Assembly: GCA_017415145.1 (NCBI GenBank)
Contig: JAFQJE010000010.1
Location: 29,829 to 93,828 of the forward strand
Direction: 5' to 3'
DNA from: Clostridia bacterium
GTDB lineage: Bacteria > Bacillota > Clostridia > UBA1381 > UBA9506
Length of the DNA: 64,000 nucleotides
A program made the position numbers and the translations under genes. This document shows, piece after piece, positions 51,376 to 61,369 of this stretch. The first letter of the stretch is position 1, and each line of letters begins with the position of its first letter. The notes under the pieces are model-generated. The model was not told the origin of the DNA, did no database searches, and saw only the letters and a program-made list of their open reading frames with translations.

Positions 51376-51918
51376 ATGAAAAGTAGTCAGATTATTTTAG
51401 CAGGTTTCGGCGGACAGGGTATTCTTTTTGCCGGTAAGGTTTTGGCTTATACAAGCTTGGAAACAGAAAGAAATGTTACCTGGCTCCCCTCTTACGGACC
51501 TGAAATGCGTGGTGGTACATGTAACTGCAGCGTAGTTATATCGGATGAAGCACCTGTTGGTTCTCCCGTTATCGCAGACCCCGATGTATTAATCGCATTG
51601 AACCGTCCCTCGCTCGACAAGTTTGAATCAAAGGTTAAGCCCGGCGGATATATTATAATGGATAACTCATTAATTGACCGTGATGTTGAACGTACAGATG
51701 TTAATGTTGTAAAGATTCCTGCAACAGAGCTTACAAACAAGCACCATTTAGAAACTTTAGCAAATATGATTACAGTTGGTGCTCTACTCAAAGCAACAGG
51801 TCTTTATACTCCTGATGAAATCAAACTCGGTATTGAGAAGAGTGTTCCTGCTTCAAAAGCATGGCTCATCGAAAAGAACATTGAAGCTGTAAATATCGGT
51901 TACAATTACAACAACTAA
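51376..51918 (+). CDS. 2-oxoacid:ferredoxin oxidoreductase, gamma subunit (orphan)
   Basis: A 180-residue protein with the full gamma-subunit signature: ILAGFGGQGILFAGKVLAYTSL, TWLPSYGPEMRGGTCNCSVVISDE, PDVLIALNRPSLDKFE and LANMITVGALLKATG. In pyruvate, oxoglutarate or branched-chain oxoacid oxidoreductases this subunit works with alpha, beta (TPP) and delta (ferredoxin-like) chains. None of those is in the window, and murA lies 30 bp upstream instead, with a strong terminator after. The partners are presumably encoded elsewhere. The ATG follows AAAGGAGATG. Confidence 0.92.
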   Translation: MKSSQIILAGFGGQGILFAGKVLAYTSLETERNVTWLPSYGPEMRGGTCNCSVVISDEAPVGSPVIADPDVLIALNRPSLDKFESKVKPGGYIIMDNSLIDRDVERTDVNVVKIPATELTNKHHLETLANMITVGALLKATGLYTPDEIKLGIEKSVPASKAWLIEKNIEAVNIGYNYNN

Positions 51919-51920
51919 TT

Positions 51921-51955
51921 AAAATCCCATTACCGTCGGTAATGGGATTTTTTAG
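51921..51955 (+). terminator. Terminator of murA operon
   Basis: Perfect 14-bp stem AAAATCCCATTACC / GGTAATGGGATTTT with a 3-nt loop, followed by further T residues. Confidence 0.9.
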
Positions 51956-51965
51956 CACATAAAAC

Positions 51966-51994
51966 AAAAGCGCGCGGTATAACCGCACGCTTTT
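51966..51994 (-). terminator. Terminator of pckG
   Basis: Minus-strand stem AAAAGCGTGCGGT / ACCGCGCGCTTTT with a 3-nt loop and one G-U pair, 11 bp after the pckG stop codon. Confidence 0.8.
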
Positions 51995-52004
51995 CTATTT
52001 TTAA

Positions 52005-53774
52005 TTATTTAGATAACTTAGCTTTTAAGTTTTCCAATTCTGCCTTGATTTCAGCGGGGAGTTTATCACCAAACTGAGCAAAGTATTTTTCCTGATCAGC
52101 AACGTCTTCTAACCAGAGCTTTTTGTCAACTTCGAAGAGTTCTTCTAAAGCTTCAGGTGTCATATCTAAATCTGTTGTATCAATTGCACCTTTTTCTGGA
52201 ATATAACCGATTTCACATTCTCTTGCGCTAGCTTCGCCTGCACATCTGTCCAAAATCCAGAGGAGGACTCTCATGTTGTCACCGAAACCAGGCCACATGA
52301 AGTTGCCTTCATCGTCCTGTCTGAACCAGTTAACATGGAAGATTTCAGGAGCTTTGTCAGCGTCTAATGTCTTACCCATGTCAATCCAGTGCTGGAAGTA
52401 ATCAGCCATGTTGTAACCTACGAAAGGCTTCATAGCCATAGGATCACGACGAACAACGCCTACTGCACCAGCAGCTGCAGCTGTTGTTTCTGATGCCATT
52501 GTAGCACCTACGAATACACCGTGGTTCCAGTCTCTTGCCTGATAAACGAGGGGGGCAGTTTTAGCGCGTCTGCCACCAAATACGATAGCTGAAATCGGAA
52601 CGCCTTCAGGGTTTTCGAATTCACTTGAAATGCAGGGGCAGTTAACAGCAGGAGCTGTAAATCTTGAGTTAGGATGAGCAAGCTTGCCTTCAAATGTTTT
52701 ACCGTTAACCTGCTTACCTGTCCACTCTGTGCAGTTTTCAGGAGGATTCTTATCTAAACCTTCCCACCAAACTGTCATATCATCATTATTAATAGCAACG
52801 TTTGTGAAGATTGTGTTTTTCTTTGTTGATTCTAAAGCATTAAAGTTTGTCTTAACGCTTGTACCGGGAGCAACACCAAAGAAACCAGCTTCAGGGTTGA
52901 TAGCATATAATCTTCCATCCTTACCCTTTCTGATCCAAGCGATGTCATCACCTACTGTCCATACCTTGTAGCCCTTTTCCTTTAAATATTCAGGAGGAAT
53001 GAGCATTGCAAGGTTGGTCTTACCACAAGCAGAGGGGAATGCAGCACAGATGTATTTAACTTCGCCCTTGGGGTTTTCTAAGCCAAGGATTAACATATGT
53101 TCAGCCATCCAACCTTCCTGCATACCCTGATATGAAGCGATACGGAGAGCGAAGCACTTCTTACCTAAAAGAACGTTACCGCCGTAAGCAGAGTTTACTG
53201 ACATAATTGTGTTGTCCTGAGGGAAGTGAACGATGTATCTTTCGTCAGGATTTACGTCCTTTTTAGCGTGTAAACATTTTACAAAATCGCCGCTGTCGCC
53301 AAGCTGATCTAAAACAAGCTTGCCGATTCTTGTCATAATAGCCATATTTAAAACAACATAGATACTGTCTGTGAGCTCAATACCAATCTTTGAGAAAGGT
53401 GAACCTACAGGACCCATTGAGTAAGGGATAACATACATTGTTCTGCCCTTCATTGAGCCTGCGTATAATGCGTTTAATTTTGCGTACATTTCAGAAGGTT
53501 CCATCCAGTTGTTAACAGGACCTGCTTCTTCTTTTGTAGGTGTGCAGATGAATGTTCTGTCCTCTACACGAGCAACGTCATTTTCTGCTGTTCTGTGGTA
53601 GTAGCAACCAGGTAATTTTTCCTGATTAAGCTTAATCATTTCGCCTGTTGAAACTGCTTCTGCACGAAGTGCTTCCAACTGTTCTTCTGAACCATCAATC
53701 CAAACGATTGAATCAGGTGTTGTTAAAGCTTTCATTTCTTCAAGCCAGCTTAAAACTACTTTGTTGTTAGTCAT
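52005..53774 (-). CDS. pckG: Phosphoenolpyruvate carboxykinase (GTP)
   Basis: A 589-residue GTP-type PEP carboxykinase that interconverts oxaloacetate and PEP + CO2. Family-specific motifs are intact: the kinase-1a loop FPSACGKTNLAM with the active-site Cys, WTVGDDIAWI (kinase 2), RRAKTAPLVYQARDW, GVFVGATMASETT and the GTP-binding NWFRQDDEGNF region. The GTP enzyme is less common in Firmicutes than the unrelated ATP form. The start is set by AAAGGAGATTTTCAA; a 35-codon upstream extension crosses the promoter region and is spurious. A -10 TATAAT lies at about 53858-53863, but its -35 is poor. Confidence 0.97.
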   Translation of the reverse strand: MTNNKVVLSWLEEMKALTTPDSIVWIDGSEEQLEALRAEAVSTGEMIKLNQEKLPGCYYHRTAENDVARVEDRTFICTPTKEEAGPVNNWMEPSEMYAKLNALYAGSMKGRTMYVIPYSMGPVGSPFSKIGIELTDSIYVVLNMAIMTRIGKLVLDQLGDSGDFVKCLHAKKDVNPDERYIVHFPQDNTIMSVNSAYGGNVLLGKKCFALRIASYQGMQEGWMAEHMLILGLENPKGEVKYICAAFPSACGKTNLAMLIPPEYLKEKGYKVWTVGDDIAWIRKGKDGRLYAINPEAGFFGVAPGTSVKTNFNALESTKKNTIFTNVAINNDDMTVWWEGLDKNPPENCTEWTGKQVNGKTFEGKLAHPNSRFTAPAVNCPCISSEFENPEGVPISAIVFGGRRAKTAPLVYQARDWNHGVFVGATMASETTAAAAGAVGVVRRDPMAMKPFVGYNMADYFQHWIDMGKTLDADKAPEIFHVNWFRQDDEGNFMWPGFGDNMRVLLWILDRCAGEASARECEIGYIPEKGAIDTTDLDMTPEALEELFEVDKKLWLEDVADQEKYFAQFGDKLPAEIKAELENLKAKLSK

Positions 53775-53908
53775 TTGAAAATCTCCTTTCACCTTTACGG
53801 TGTACGATAGCAAGCTACATTTGTGCATACTATCACACTTTATATTTTGACATATATTATTATACACTTTTTTATGCAAAATTCATAGTCTTTTTGTAAA
53901 GGTTTTTT

Positions 53909-54772
53909 CTACAAATTTCGCATTAATATCTCATCACTAATTTGTGAAAATTGCACTAATGATAATGCTTCACCTCTGACGGTTTCTGAAATGTTAAGTT
54001 TATTTAATATTTCCCTGAGAGTTTCCTTATCACAATTTATAGTTTTGCTGTTTGATACGCAATTAATAAAGGTCTTTCTACGCATTAAAAATGCTGCTTT
54101 TATAAGTTCAAAAAGATGATTTTTATCCTTGCAATCCACAGGAGCACTATTGCGTAAAACGAGTTTTATTACCGATGACCAAACCTTAGGCGCAGGTACA
54201 AAAGCCTCAGGCGGAACATCAACCACCCTCGAAGCCTCACAATAATAATTCACACTATAAGTAATCGCCCCGCAATTTTTTCCTCCAGGTGCTGCTGACA
54301 GTCTGTCTGCAACTTCTTTTTGCACCATTACTATAATGCTCTCAAAACCGGGATTTTCCTCTAATAACTTCATAATAATAGGCGTTGTAATATAATAAGG
54401 CAGATTAGCTACTACTCTGACAGGCTCACCATTGAATTCGTCCTCTACAAGTTTCTTTAAATCAATCTTTAAAATATCATTATTTATGATTTTTACGTTG
54501 TCAAATCGAGACAAAGTATCAGACAGCATTGGTATTAATGAGGTATCAATTTCTACTGCTACAACCTTTTTAGCACCATGTGCAAGTCGGGTGGTCAGTG
54601 CACCTGCGCCGGGACCAATTTCCAGCACATTTACCATTTTATCAAGCTCTGCTGCACCTATTATTCCATCTAAAATATTGTCGTCAGTCAGAAAGTTCTG
54701 CCCCAATGCCTTATTGAAGTGCAGATTGTTCTGCGACATTTGTTTTTTTAATGCTTTTTTATTATCTTGCAT
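53909..54772 (-). CDS. rsmA: 16S rRNA dimethyladenosine transferase (KsgA)
   Basis: A 287-residue methyltransferase that dimethylates A1518 and A1519 of 16S rRNA late in 30S assembly. The motifs KALGQNFLTDDNILDGI, VLEIGPGAGALTTRLA (SAM binding), VVAVEIDTSLIPML and the catalytic NLPYYITTPI are all present. The C-terminal helical domain with LMRRKTFINCVSN is typical. The start ATG follows AGGTGATAAG. It begins 8 bp after the C_GCAxxG_C_C gene, so the two are cotranscribed. Confidence 0.97.
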   Translation of the reverse strand: MQDNKKALKKQMSQNNLHFNKALGQNFLTDDNILDGIIGAAELDKMVNVLEIGPGAGALTTRLAHGAKKVVAVEIDTSLIPMLSDTLSRFDNVKIINNDILKIDLKKLVEDEFNGEPVRVVANLPYYITTPIIMKLLEENPGFESIIVMVQKEVADRLSAAPGGKNCGAITYSVNYYCEASRVVDVPPEAFVPAPKVWSSVIKLVLRNSAPVDCKDKNHLFELIKAAFLMRRKTFINCVSNSKTINCDKETLREILNKLNISETVRGEALSLVQFSQISDEILMRNL

Positions 54773-54780
54773 CTTATCAC

Positions 54781-55170
54781 CTATTTAAGCTTTTCTTCCA
54801 AAATTTTTACCGCATCTTCAATACATCCGTCACAGGAACGGAGATTGTCACCCCTGATTTCTTTACAGATTATGGATTTGTTTTTTTCTTCAAAGCTATT
54901 AATCAATTCACGCGCCAGTTCGTAGCTTTCTTTTTTATTGGTTTCAGGTATAGCGTCTACACCTCTACTCTTTTTGAGTCCGGCTAAAAACACCATAGCA
55001 CTTACCGCACCGCATGTACCCTGTGTTCCCATACCAAATCCAAAACCTTCTGACAATCTGAACAATTGATCCTCGGTATAATCGGTAACATCTGCAAAGG
55101 CACAAAGCACAGCCTGTGCACAGTTATAACCTTTATGATGATTTTCTAGTGCTTTTTCTACCTTGTTCAT
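54781..55170 (-). CDS. C_GCAxxG_C_C family protein
   Basis: A 129-residue cysteine-containing helical protein of the C_GCAxxG_C_C (split-Soret-associated/redox-active protein) family. The signature is visible as GYNCAQAVLCAF, GFGFGMGTQGTCGAVSAM and CDGCIEDAVKIL at the C-terminus. The conserved cysteines probably bind a cofactor or metal, and the function is unknown. It lies immediately upstream of rsmA. The start follows AAAGGAG. It is divergent from the SOD-like gene. Confidence 0.85.
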   Translation of the reverse strand: MNKVEKALENHHKGYNCAQAVLCAFADVTDYTEDQLFRLSEGFGFGMGTQGTCGAVSAMVFLAGLKKSRGVDAIPETNKKESYELARELINSFEEKNKSIICKEIRGDNLRSCDGCIEDAVKILEEKLK

Positions 55171-55258
55171 TGTATTTCTCCTTTGTATTTATAATTGTAT
55201 TTTCCAACAAATTTCATTTTTTCTCGTCAATGGCTCGTGTCAAGCCTGGCCAAAAAAT

Positions 55259-55287
55259 CACAACTGTATAAAAGCAAGCATACTATA
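55259..55287 (+). promoter_or_regulatory. Candidate sigma-K promoter of SOD-like gene
   Basis: -35-like CACA, 16-bp spacer, and CATACTATA, which matches the sigma-K -10 consensus CATAnnnTA exactly. It is about 30 bp ahead of the start codon. No convincing sigma-A promoter was seen in the gap. Confidence 0.45.
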
Positions 55288-55315
55288 TACAAAAAGGATT
55301 TTTCAGGTGATTTAT

Positions 55316-55792
55316 ATGTTTAACAATTCTATACTAAATATCAAAAAAAGACCTTATGCGTATGCAGAGTTAAACGGAAGTAATGAGTACCCATCTATAA
55401 ACGGTATTGCATACTTTTATAAAGTACAGGCAGGTGTACTGGTTTCCATAAAGCTAAAAGGATTGCCTCTATCAGATAGTATTTGTCAAAAACCAATATT
55501 TGCAGTTCATATCCACAGTGGAGATAGCTGCACAGGCAACAATACCGATCCATTCGCAAATGCCTTAACACACTATAATCCCAATAATTGCAATCACCCT
55601 TACCATGCAGGCGACTTGCCACCTATATTTGGTGCAGACGGGCTTGGTTTTTCTGCATTTTTAACAAACCGTTTCGCCGCTGAAGATATAATAGGTAAAA
55701 CCCTCATAATCCACTCCGCACCTGATGACTTTACAACCCAACCATCTGGCAATTCAGGTATAAAAATCGCTTGTGGTGTAATTTCATCTTAA
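55316..55792 (+). CDS. Cu/Zn superoxide dismutase-like protein
   Basis: A 158-residue protein without a signal peptide that keeps all Cu/Zn-SOD ligands: His65 and His67 (FAVHIHSGD), His86 (THYNPN), His94, His97 and Asp100 (HPYHAGDLP), and His133 (LIIHSAPDD). The disulfide pair corresponds to Cys72 and Cys153 (IACGVI). The Zn loop is shortened between His94 and His97, and the usual active-site Arg of GGRxACG is replaced (GIKIACG), which could lower activity. The start ATG follows CAGGTG at 55306. It stands alone, with a sigma-K-like promoter, suggesting a role in spore coat or late mother-cell physiology (inference). Confidence 0.85.
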   Translation: MFNNSILNIKKRPYAYAELNGSNEYPSINGIAYFYKVQAGVLVSIKLKGLPLSDSICQKPIFAVHIHSGDSCTGNNTDPFANALTHYNPNNCNHPYHAGDLPPIFGADGLGFSAFLTNRFAAEDIIGKTLIIHSAPDDFTTQPSGNSGIKIACGVISS

Positions 55793-55797
55793 TGTAC

Positions 55798-55957
55798 ACT
55801 TTTCTGGTAAAATTCGTAAACAATTTAAAATAATATTCATTCTACCAGAAGTAAAAATGTTTGCAAGGGCATTTTTATGAAGCCCCTATTAATGCCATGC
55901 TCAAAAGAGCACAAAAGAGTGTTAGTTCTTAAGAATTTTATGAAATAAAATTCCCTA
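55798..55957 (-). ncRNA. Candidate small RNA (unassigned)
   Basis: The 260-bp gap between the SOD-like gene and groEL has no gene but a good leftward promoter and several hairpins. From about 55957 these include GAATTTTAT/ATAAAATTC, TGCTC/GAGCA, GGGC/GCCC and a distal CTTCTGGTA/TACCAGAAAAG pair near 55798-55853. The transcript would run convergently into the SOD-like gene. No Rfam family was recognised, so the transcript itself is hypothetical. Confidence 0.3.
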
Positions 55958-55964
55958 CAAATTG

Positions 55965-55993
55965 ATTATAACACATTTATTCATACATCTCAA
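55965..55993 (-). promoter_or_regulatory. Promoter of candidate small RNA
   Basis: Leftward -35 TTGAGA, 17-bp spacer, -10 TATAAT, with no start codon or gene within 150 bp downstream. Confidence 0.45.
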
Positions 55994-56002
55994 TATTTAT
56001 TA

Positions 56003-56031
56003 AAAAAACCTCTCACAAGGAGAGGTTTTTT
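56003..56031. terminator. Terminator of groESL
   Basis: Perfect 12-bp stem AAAAAACCTCTC / GAGAGGTTTTTT with a 5-nt loop, beyond the groEL stop codon. Confidence 0.9.
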
Positions 56032-56052
56032 GTTGTTTTTTATTCTTTAATC

Positions 56053-57678
<1,626 letters not shown>

Positions 57679-57690
57679 CTATATTCCCTC

Positions 57691-57978
<288 letters not shown>

Positions 57979-58005
57979 TTATTTGAATTATATTTTAAAC
58001 TATTT

Positions 58006-58032
58006 TTAGCACTCAACACTCTCGAGTGCTAA
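58006..58032 (-). promoter_or_regulatory. CIRCE element (HrcA operator)
   Basis: Perfect TTAGCACTC-N9-GAGTGCTAA inverted repeat, located between the groES promoter and start codon. It predicts HrcA-mediated heat-shock control of groESL. Confidence 0.97.
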
Positions 58033-58041
58033 CCGAATAAT

Positions 58042-58070
58042 ATATTAGCATAGTTTTCCATTCAATGCAA
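58042..58070 (-). promoter_or_regulatory. Sigma-A promoter of groESL
   Basis: Leftward -35 TTGCAT, 17-bp spacer, -10 TAATAT, immediately upstream of CIRCE. Confidence 0.65.
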
Positions 58071-58103
58071 CCCTTTTTTTCTAAATTCATTTTTAATTAA
58101 CAA

Positions 58104-58132
58104 TTGTGTTTTATATAATTTTCTGTTATACT
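58104..58132 (+). promoter_or_regulatory. Sigma-A promoter of flavoprotein gene
   Basis: -35 TTGTGT, 17-bp spacer, -10 TATACT, 35 bp ahead of the TTG start. Confidence 0.45.
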
Positions 58133-58166
58133 ATAAAAAGATATCTTAAAAGGGAGGTTTTTTGAC

Positions 58167-59396
58167 TTGAAAATAGCAGTAATAGGCGGCGGTCCTGCAG
58201 GCATTATGGCAGCAGCAGCTGCATCATCACAGGGAGCAAACACTATGATAATCGAGCAAAATCCCTACCTTGGCAAGAAAATGGGCATAACAGGAAAAGG
58301 CAGATGCAATATCACCAACGCCTGCGATATCCGTGATTTTATTGCTAACATTCCCGTAAATGGTAAATTTATGCACAGTGCATTTTACGCATTCTCCAAC
58401 GAAGATATGATAAATTTACTCACACGTTACGGCGTAGAAACAAAAATCGAGCGTGGAAACAGAGTTTTTCCTGTAACAGATAAGGCAAAAACTGTAATAG
58501 ATGCCTTAAAGGCATATGCTAAAGATTGCGGTGTCCGTGCGGTTCAGGATAAGGTTTTGTCAGTTAAAAGGACAGATGATGGCTTTTTGTTAAATTTAGA
58601 AAAAAGGGGCAAGCTATCCTGTGACAAGGTGATTATAGCTACAGGTGGTGCTTCATATACTGCCACAGGATCAACAGGTGACGGATACAGGTTTGCGTCT
58701 GATTTAGGTCATACCATTGTTACTCCTACCCCGTCTTTAGTTCCACTGACAACAAAGGGTGACATAGCTAAAAAATTAATGGGATTGTCTTTGAAAAACA
58801 TTGAGATAACAATTAAAGATGCACAAAATAGAAAGTGTTATACAGATTTCGGTGAAATGCTATTTACACATTTCGGTGTGTCAGGCCCTGTTATACTTTC
58901 TGCAAGTTCACACTTCAGAGATTTCGGGAAGAATAAATACACCCTGTCAATAGATTTAAAGCCTGCTTTAGACGTTGAATCTTTAGATAAAAGAATCTTA
59001 CGTGATTTTAGCAAAGAGCTGAACCGTGATTTTATAAATTCTTTAGATGAATTGTTACCTAAGAAATTGATACCTGTGATAATAGAACTATCAGGTATTC
59101 CAGAGCGGAAAAAAGTAAGGGATATAACGAAAACAGAACGACAAAAGCTGGTTGAGCTTTTAAAATGCTTTACCTTAGAAATCACAGGCACACGTCCGAT
59201 TAATGAGGCAATAATCACCTCAGGTGGTGTTTCAGTAAAGGAAATTAACCCAAAAACTATGGAATCAAAAATCGTTCCAGGCCTTTATTTTGCAGGAGAA
59301 ATAATAGACGTTGATGCGTACACAGGCGGGTTTAATCTGCAGATTGCCTATTCAACAGGGCATCTGTCAGGAGAATCTGCAGGAAAGGAATGGTAA
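58167..59396 (+). CDS. FAD-dependent oxidoreductase (HI0933/YhiN family)
   Basis: A 409-residue flavoprotein of the HI0933-like family (often called NAD(P)/FAD-dependent or BaiN/RdsA-type oxidoreductase). The N-terminal dinucleotide-binding motif IGGGPAGIMAA is followed by LGKKMGITGKGRCNITN, IIATGGASYTATGSTGDGY and the C-terminal TSGGVSVKEINPKTMESKI, GLYFAGEIIDVDAYTGGFN, all typical. The physiological substrate is not established; one clostridial homologue reduces bile-acid intermediates. The TTG start follows GGGAGG. hflX starts 1 bp after its stop codon, so translation is coupled. Confidence 0.9.
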   Translation: MKIAVIGGGPAGIMAAAAASSQGANTMIIEQNPYLGKKMGITGKGRCNITNACDIRDFIANIPVNGKFMHSAFYAFSNEDMINLLTRYGVETKIERGNRVFPVTDKAKTVIDALKAYAKDCGVRAVQDKVLSVKRTDDGFLLNLEKRGKLSCDKVIIATGGASYTATGSTGDGYRFASDLGHTIVTPTPSLVPLTTKGDIAKKLMGLSLKNIEITIKDAQNRKCYTDFGEMLFTHFGVSGPVILSASSHFRDFGKNKYTLSIDLKPALDVESLDKRILRDFSKELNRDFINSLDELLPKKLIPVIIELSGIPERKKVRDITKTERQKLVELLKCFTLEITGTRPINEAIITSGGVSVKEINPKTMESKIVPGLYFAGEIIDVDAYTGGFNLQIAYSTGHLSGESAGKEW

Positions 59397-59397
59397 T

Positions 59398-60681
59398 ATG
59401 TTATACGAAAACAAGGAAATAATTGAACGTGCCATTCTTTGTGGTGTGCACACAGGAGCAATTGATGTTCTCTCTGACACAACAGAAGAAACAATATCGG
59501 AGTTAGAGCGACTTGCCGACACAGCAGGTGCTGAAACTGTAGGCTTTATGATACAGAACAAGTCCCAGATAGAAAAGGCAACCTACATCGGCGAAGGAAA
59601 AATAGAAGAATTAAAAAATGCCTGTGGTGAGCTTGAGGCTAATCTCGTTATATTTGACGACGAGCTTTCCCCCATGCAGATAAGAAACTTAGAAGATAGG
59701 CTCAACGTGCGTGTTATCGACCGCAGTATGTTGATTTTAGATATTTTTGCCCGTCATGCCGTAACCGGTGAGGGAAAAATTCAGGTAGAATTAGCACAGC
59801 TAAAATATTTGTTGCCAAGACTTACAGGTATGGGTTCTAAGCTTTCACGTTTGGGCGGCGGCGTAGGTACACGCGGTCCTGGTGAAACTAAGCTTGAAAC
59901 AGACAGACGACATATCTACAGACGAATTGACCACTTAAAGGAAGAACTCCGTGAGGTTAAAAAACACCGCGAGCTTCTCCGCTTACGCAGAAAAAAAGAA
60001 AATCGCTATATGGTGGCCATTGTTGGATATACCAATGCAGGTAAATCTACCCTTTTAAACCATTTAACAGGTGCAGATGTGTTGGCTCAGGACAAGCTCT
60101 TTGCAACCCTTGACCCCACTATCCGTGGTCTGACCCTCTCTGACAAAAGAGAGATTATGCTTGTTGACACAGTAGGATTTATAAGAAAGCTCCCTCATCA
60201 TTTAGTTGAGGCATTTAAATCAACATTGGAAGAGGCAGTTTATGCTGATTTACTCTTAATTGTTGCAGACGGTGCAGATTCAGAAGTAGATATGCACTTA
60301 GAGATTGTATCAAGACTGCTTTCTGACATTGGTGCAGCAGATAAACCCAAAATGGTAGTATTCAATAAATCTGACCTAATCCCCGAGGACAAAAATCTGA
60401 CTGTATTATCAGGCGGTGCACCTTTTGTTGAAATAAGTGCAAAAACTGGTACAGGAATTGATAAATTATTAGCACTTCTTGAAGATTTAGTGCCCGGAAA
60501 AAAGAAAAAAATTACGCTCTTAATTCCCTATGCAATGGGACATATTGTATCAGAGCTTCACTCAAATCAGACAATACTTGACGAAAGCTACGAAGCAGAC
60601 GGCACACGCATTACTGCACTTTTGGATGCTGTTTCTTATGGTAAGTACCGTGATTACATTTTGGAGGAGCACAATGAATAA
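59398..60681 (+). CDS. hflX: GTPase HflX
   Basis: A 428-residue ribosome-associated GTPase that splits stalled or hibernating ribosomes under stress. The N-terminal HflX domain ends in the Gly-rich GGGVGTRGPGETKLETDRR segment and a coiled coil, followed by the G domain (G1 GYTNAGKST, G3 DTVGF, G4 NKSD) and a short C-terminal domain. The start is the ATG after AAAGGAATGGTAAT, 1 bp past the flavoprotein stop; a longer upstream frame lies within that gene. The YigZ gene overlaps its end by 8 bp. Confidence 0.96.
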   Translation: MLYENKEIIERAILCGVHTGAIDVLSDTTEETISELERLADTAGAETVGFMIQNKSQIEKATYIGEGKIEELKNACGELEANLVIFDDELSPMQIRNLEDRLNVRVIDRSMLILDIFARHAVTGEGKIQVELAQLKYLLPRLTGMGSKLSRLGGGVGTRGPGETKLETDRRHIYRRIDHLKEELREVKKHRELLRLRRKKENRYMVAIVGYTNAGKSTLLNHLTGADVLAQDKLFATLDPTIRGLTLSDKREIMLVDTVGFIRKLPHHLVEAFKSTLEEAVYADLLLIVADGADSEVDMHLEIVSRLLSDIGAADKPKMVVFNKSDLIPEDKNLTVLSGGAPFVEISAKTGTGIDKLLALLEDLVPGKKKKITLLIPYAMGHIVSELHSNQTILDESYEADGTRITALLDAVSYGKYRDYILEEHNE

Positions 60682-61312
60682 AGGTATGGTTTATAAAACT
60701 GTATATGGTGTGGGTTCGGCTGAGATTGTAGAGAAAAAATCACGTTTTATTGCATCGGTTTCACCTGTATCATCTGAAGATGAGGCTATTGCCTTTGTAA
60801 ATTCTGTAAAGGCTAAGTATCGTGATGCCCGACACAATGTGTATGCATACGTGGTAAAGGACAATAACATTTCCCGTTTTACCGATGACGGCGAACCCTC
60901 AGGTACTGCAGGTGCACCTGTTTTAGATGTTTTATTAAAGGAAGGTATAACAGATGCGGCAATCGTGGTTACACGTTACTTTGGCGGTACATTGCTTGGT
61001 ACAGGCGGTTTGGTTCGTGCTTACGGAAAAGCTGCAAAGGACGGAGTGCTTTCTGCCCGCATCTGCGAAAAAATCTACTGTCACGAAATCCAGTTACGTG
61101 CTCCTTATGACCTCCACGGCAAAATTAAATACATAGTGGACAATGGTGATTACATCGAGGGTGAAACAGAATATGGTGCAGATGTTTTAATAACTGTTTT
61201 TGTAAAGTACGATTTACTTGATAAATTCTTAAAAGAAATAAACGATGCAACAAACGCATCTGTCACACCCGAAATTGTCGGGGAAATGTATATAGATAAA
61301 ATCATAAGCTAA
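60674..61312 (+). CDS. YigZ/IMPACT-family protein
   Basis: A 212-residue protein of the IMPACT (UPF0029) family. The signature KSRFIASVSPVSSEDEAIAFV, DARHNVYAYV, RFTDDGEPSGTAGAPVLDVL and VTRYFGGTLLGTGGLVRAYG fills the N-terminal domain, and a ferredoxin-like (EF-G IV-like) C-terminal domain follows. Family members may modulate translation, but the function is unclear. It is translationally coupled to hflX, supporting a ribosome-linked role. The start ATG follows GGAGGAGCACA. Confidence 0.93.
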   Translation: MNKGMVYKTVYGVGSAEIVEKKSRFIASVSPVSSEDEAIAFVNSVKAKYRDARHNVYAYVVKDNNISRFTDDGEPSGTAGAPVLDVLLKEGITDAAIVVTRYFGGTLLGTGGLVRAYGKAAKDGVLSARICEKIYCHEIQLRAPYDLHGKIKYIVDNGDYIEGETEYGADVLITVFVKYDLLDKFLKEINDATNASVTPEIVGEMYIDKIIS

Positions 61313-61319
61313 TAGTTTC

Positions 61320-61348
61320 TTGCTTTTTTAAATAATTTGTGGTATCAT
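61320..61348 (+). promoter_or_regulatory. Sigma-A promoter of DUF4364 gene
   Basis: -35 TTGCTT, 17-bp spacer, -10 TATCAT, about 20 bp ahead of the GTG start. Confidence 0.4.
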
Positions 61349-61369
61349 AGTGCAAAAGGAAGTGAAACA

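Noticed and set aside
55878..55901. Seven-codon minus-strand peptide (MALIGAS) in the candidate small RNA
   Set aside because: No SD precedes it and it has no known relatives; it is probably chance.
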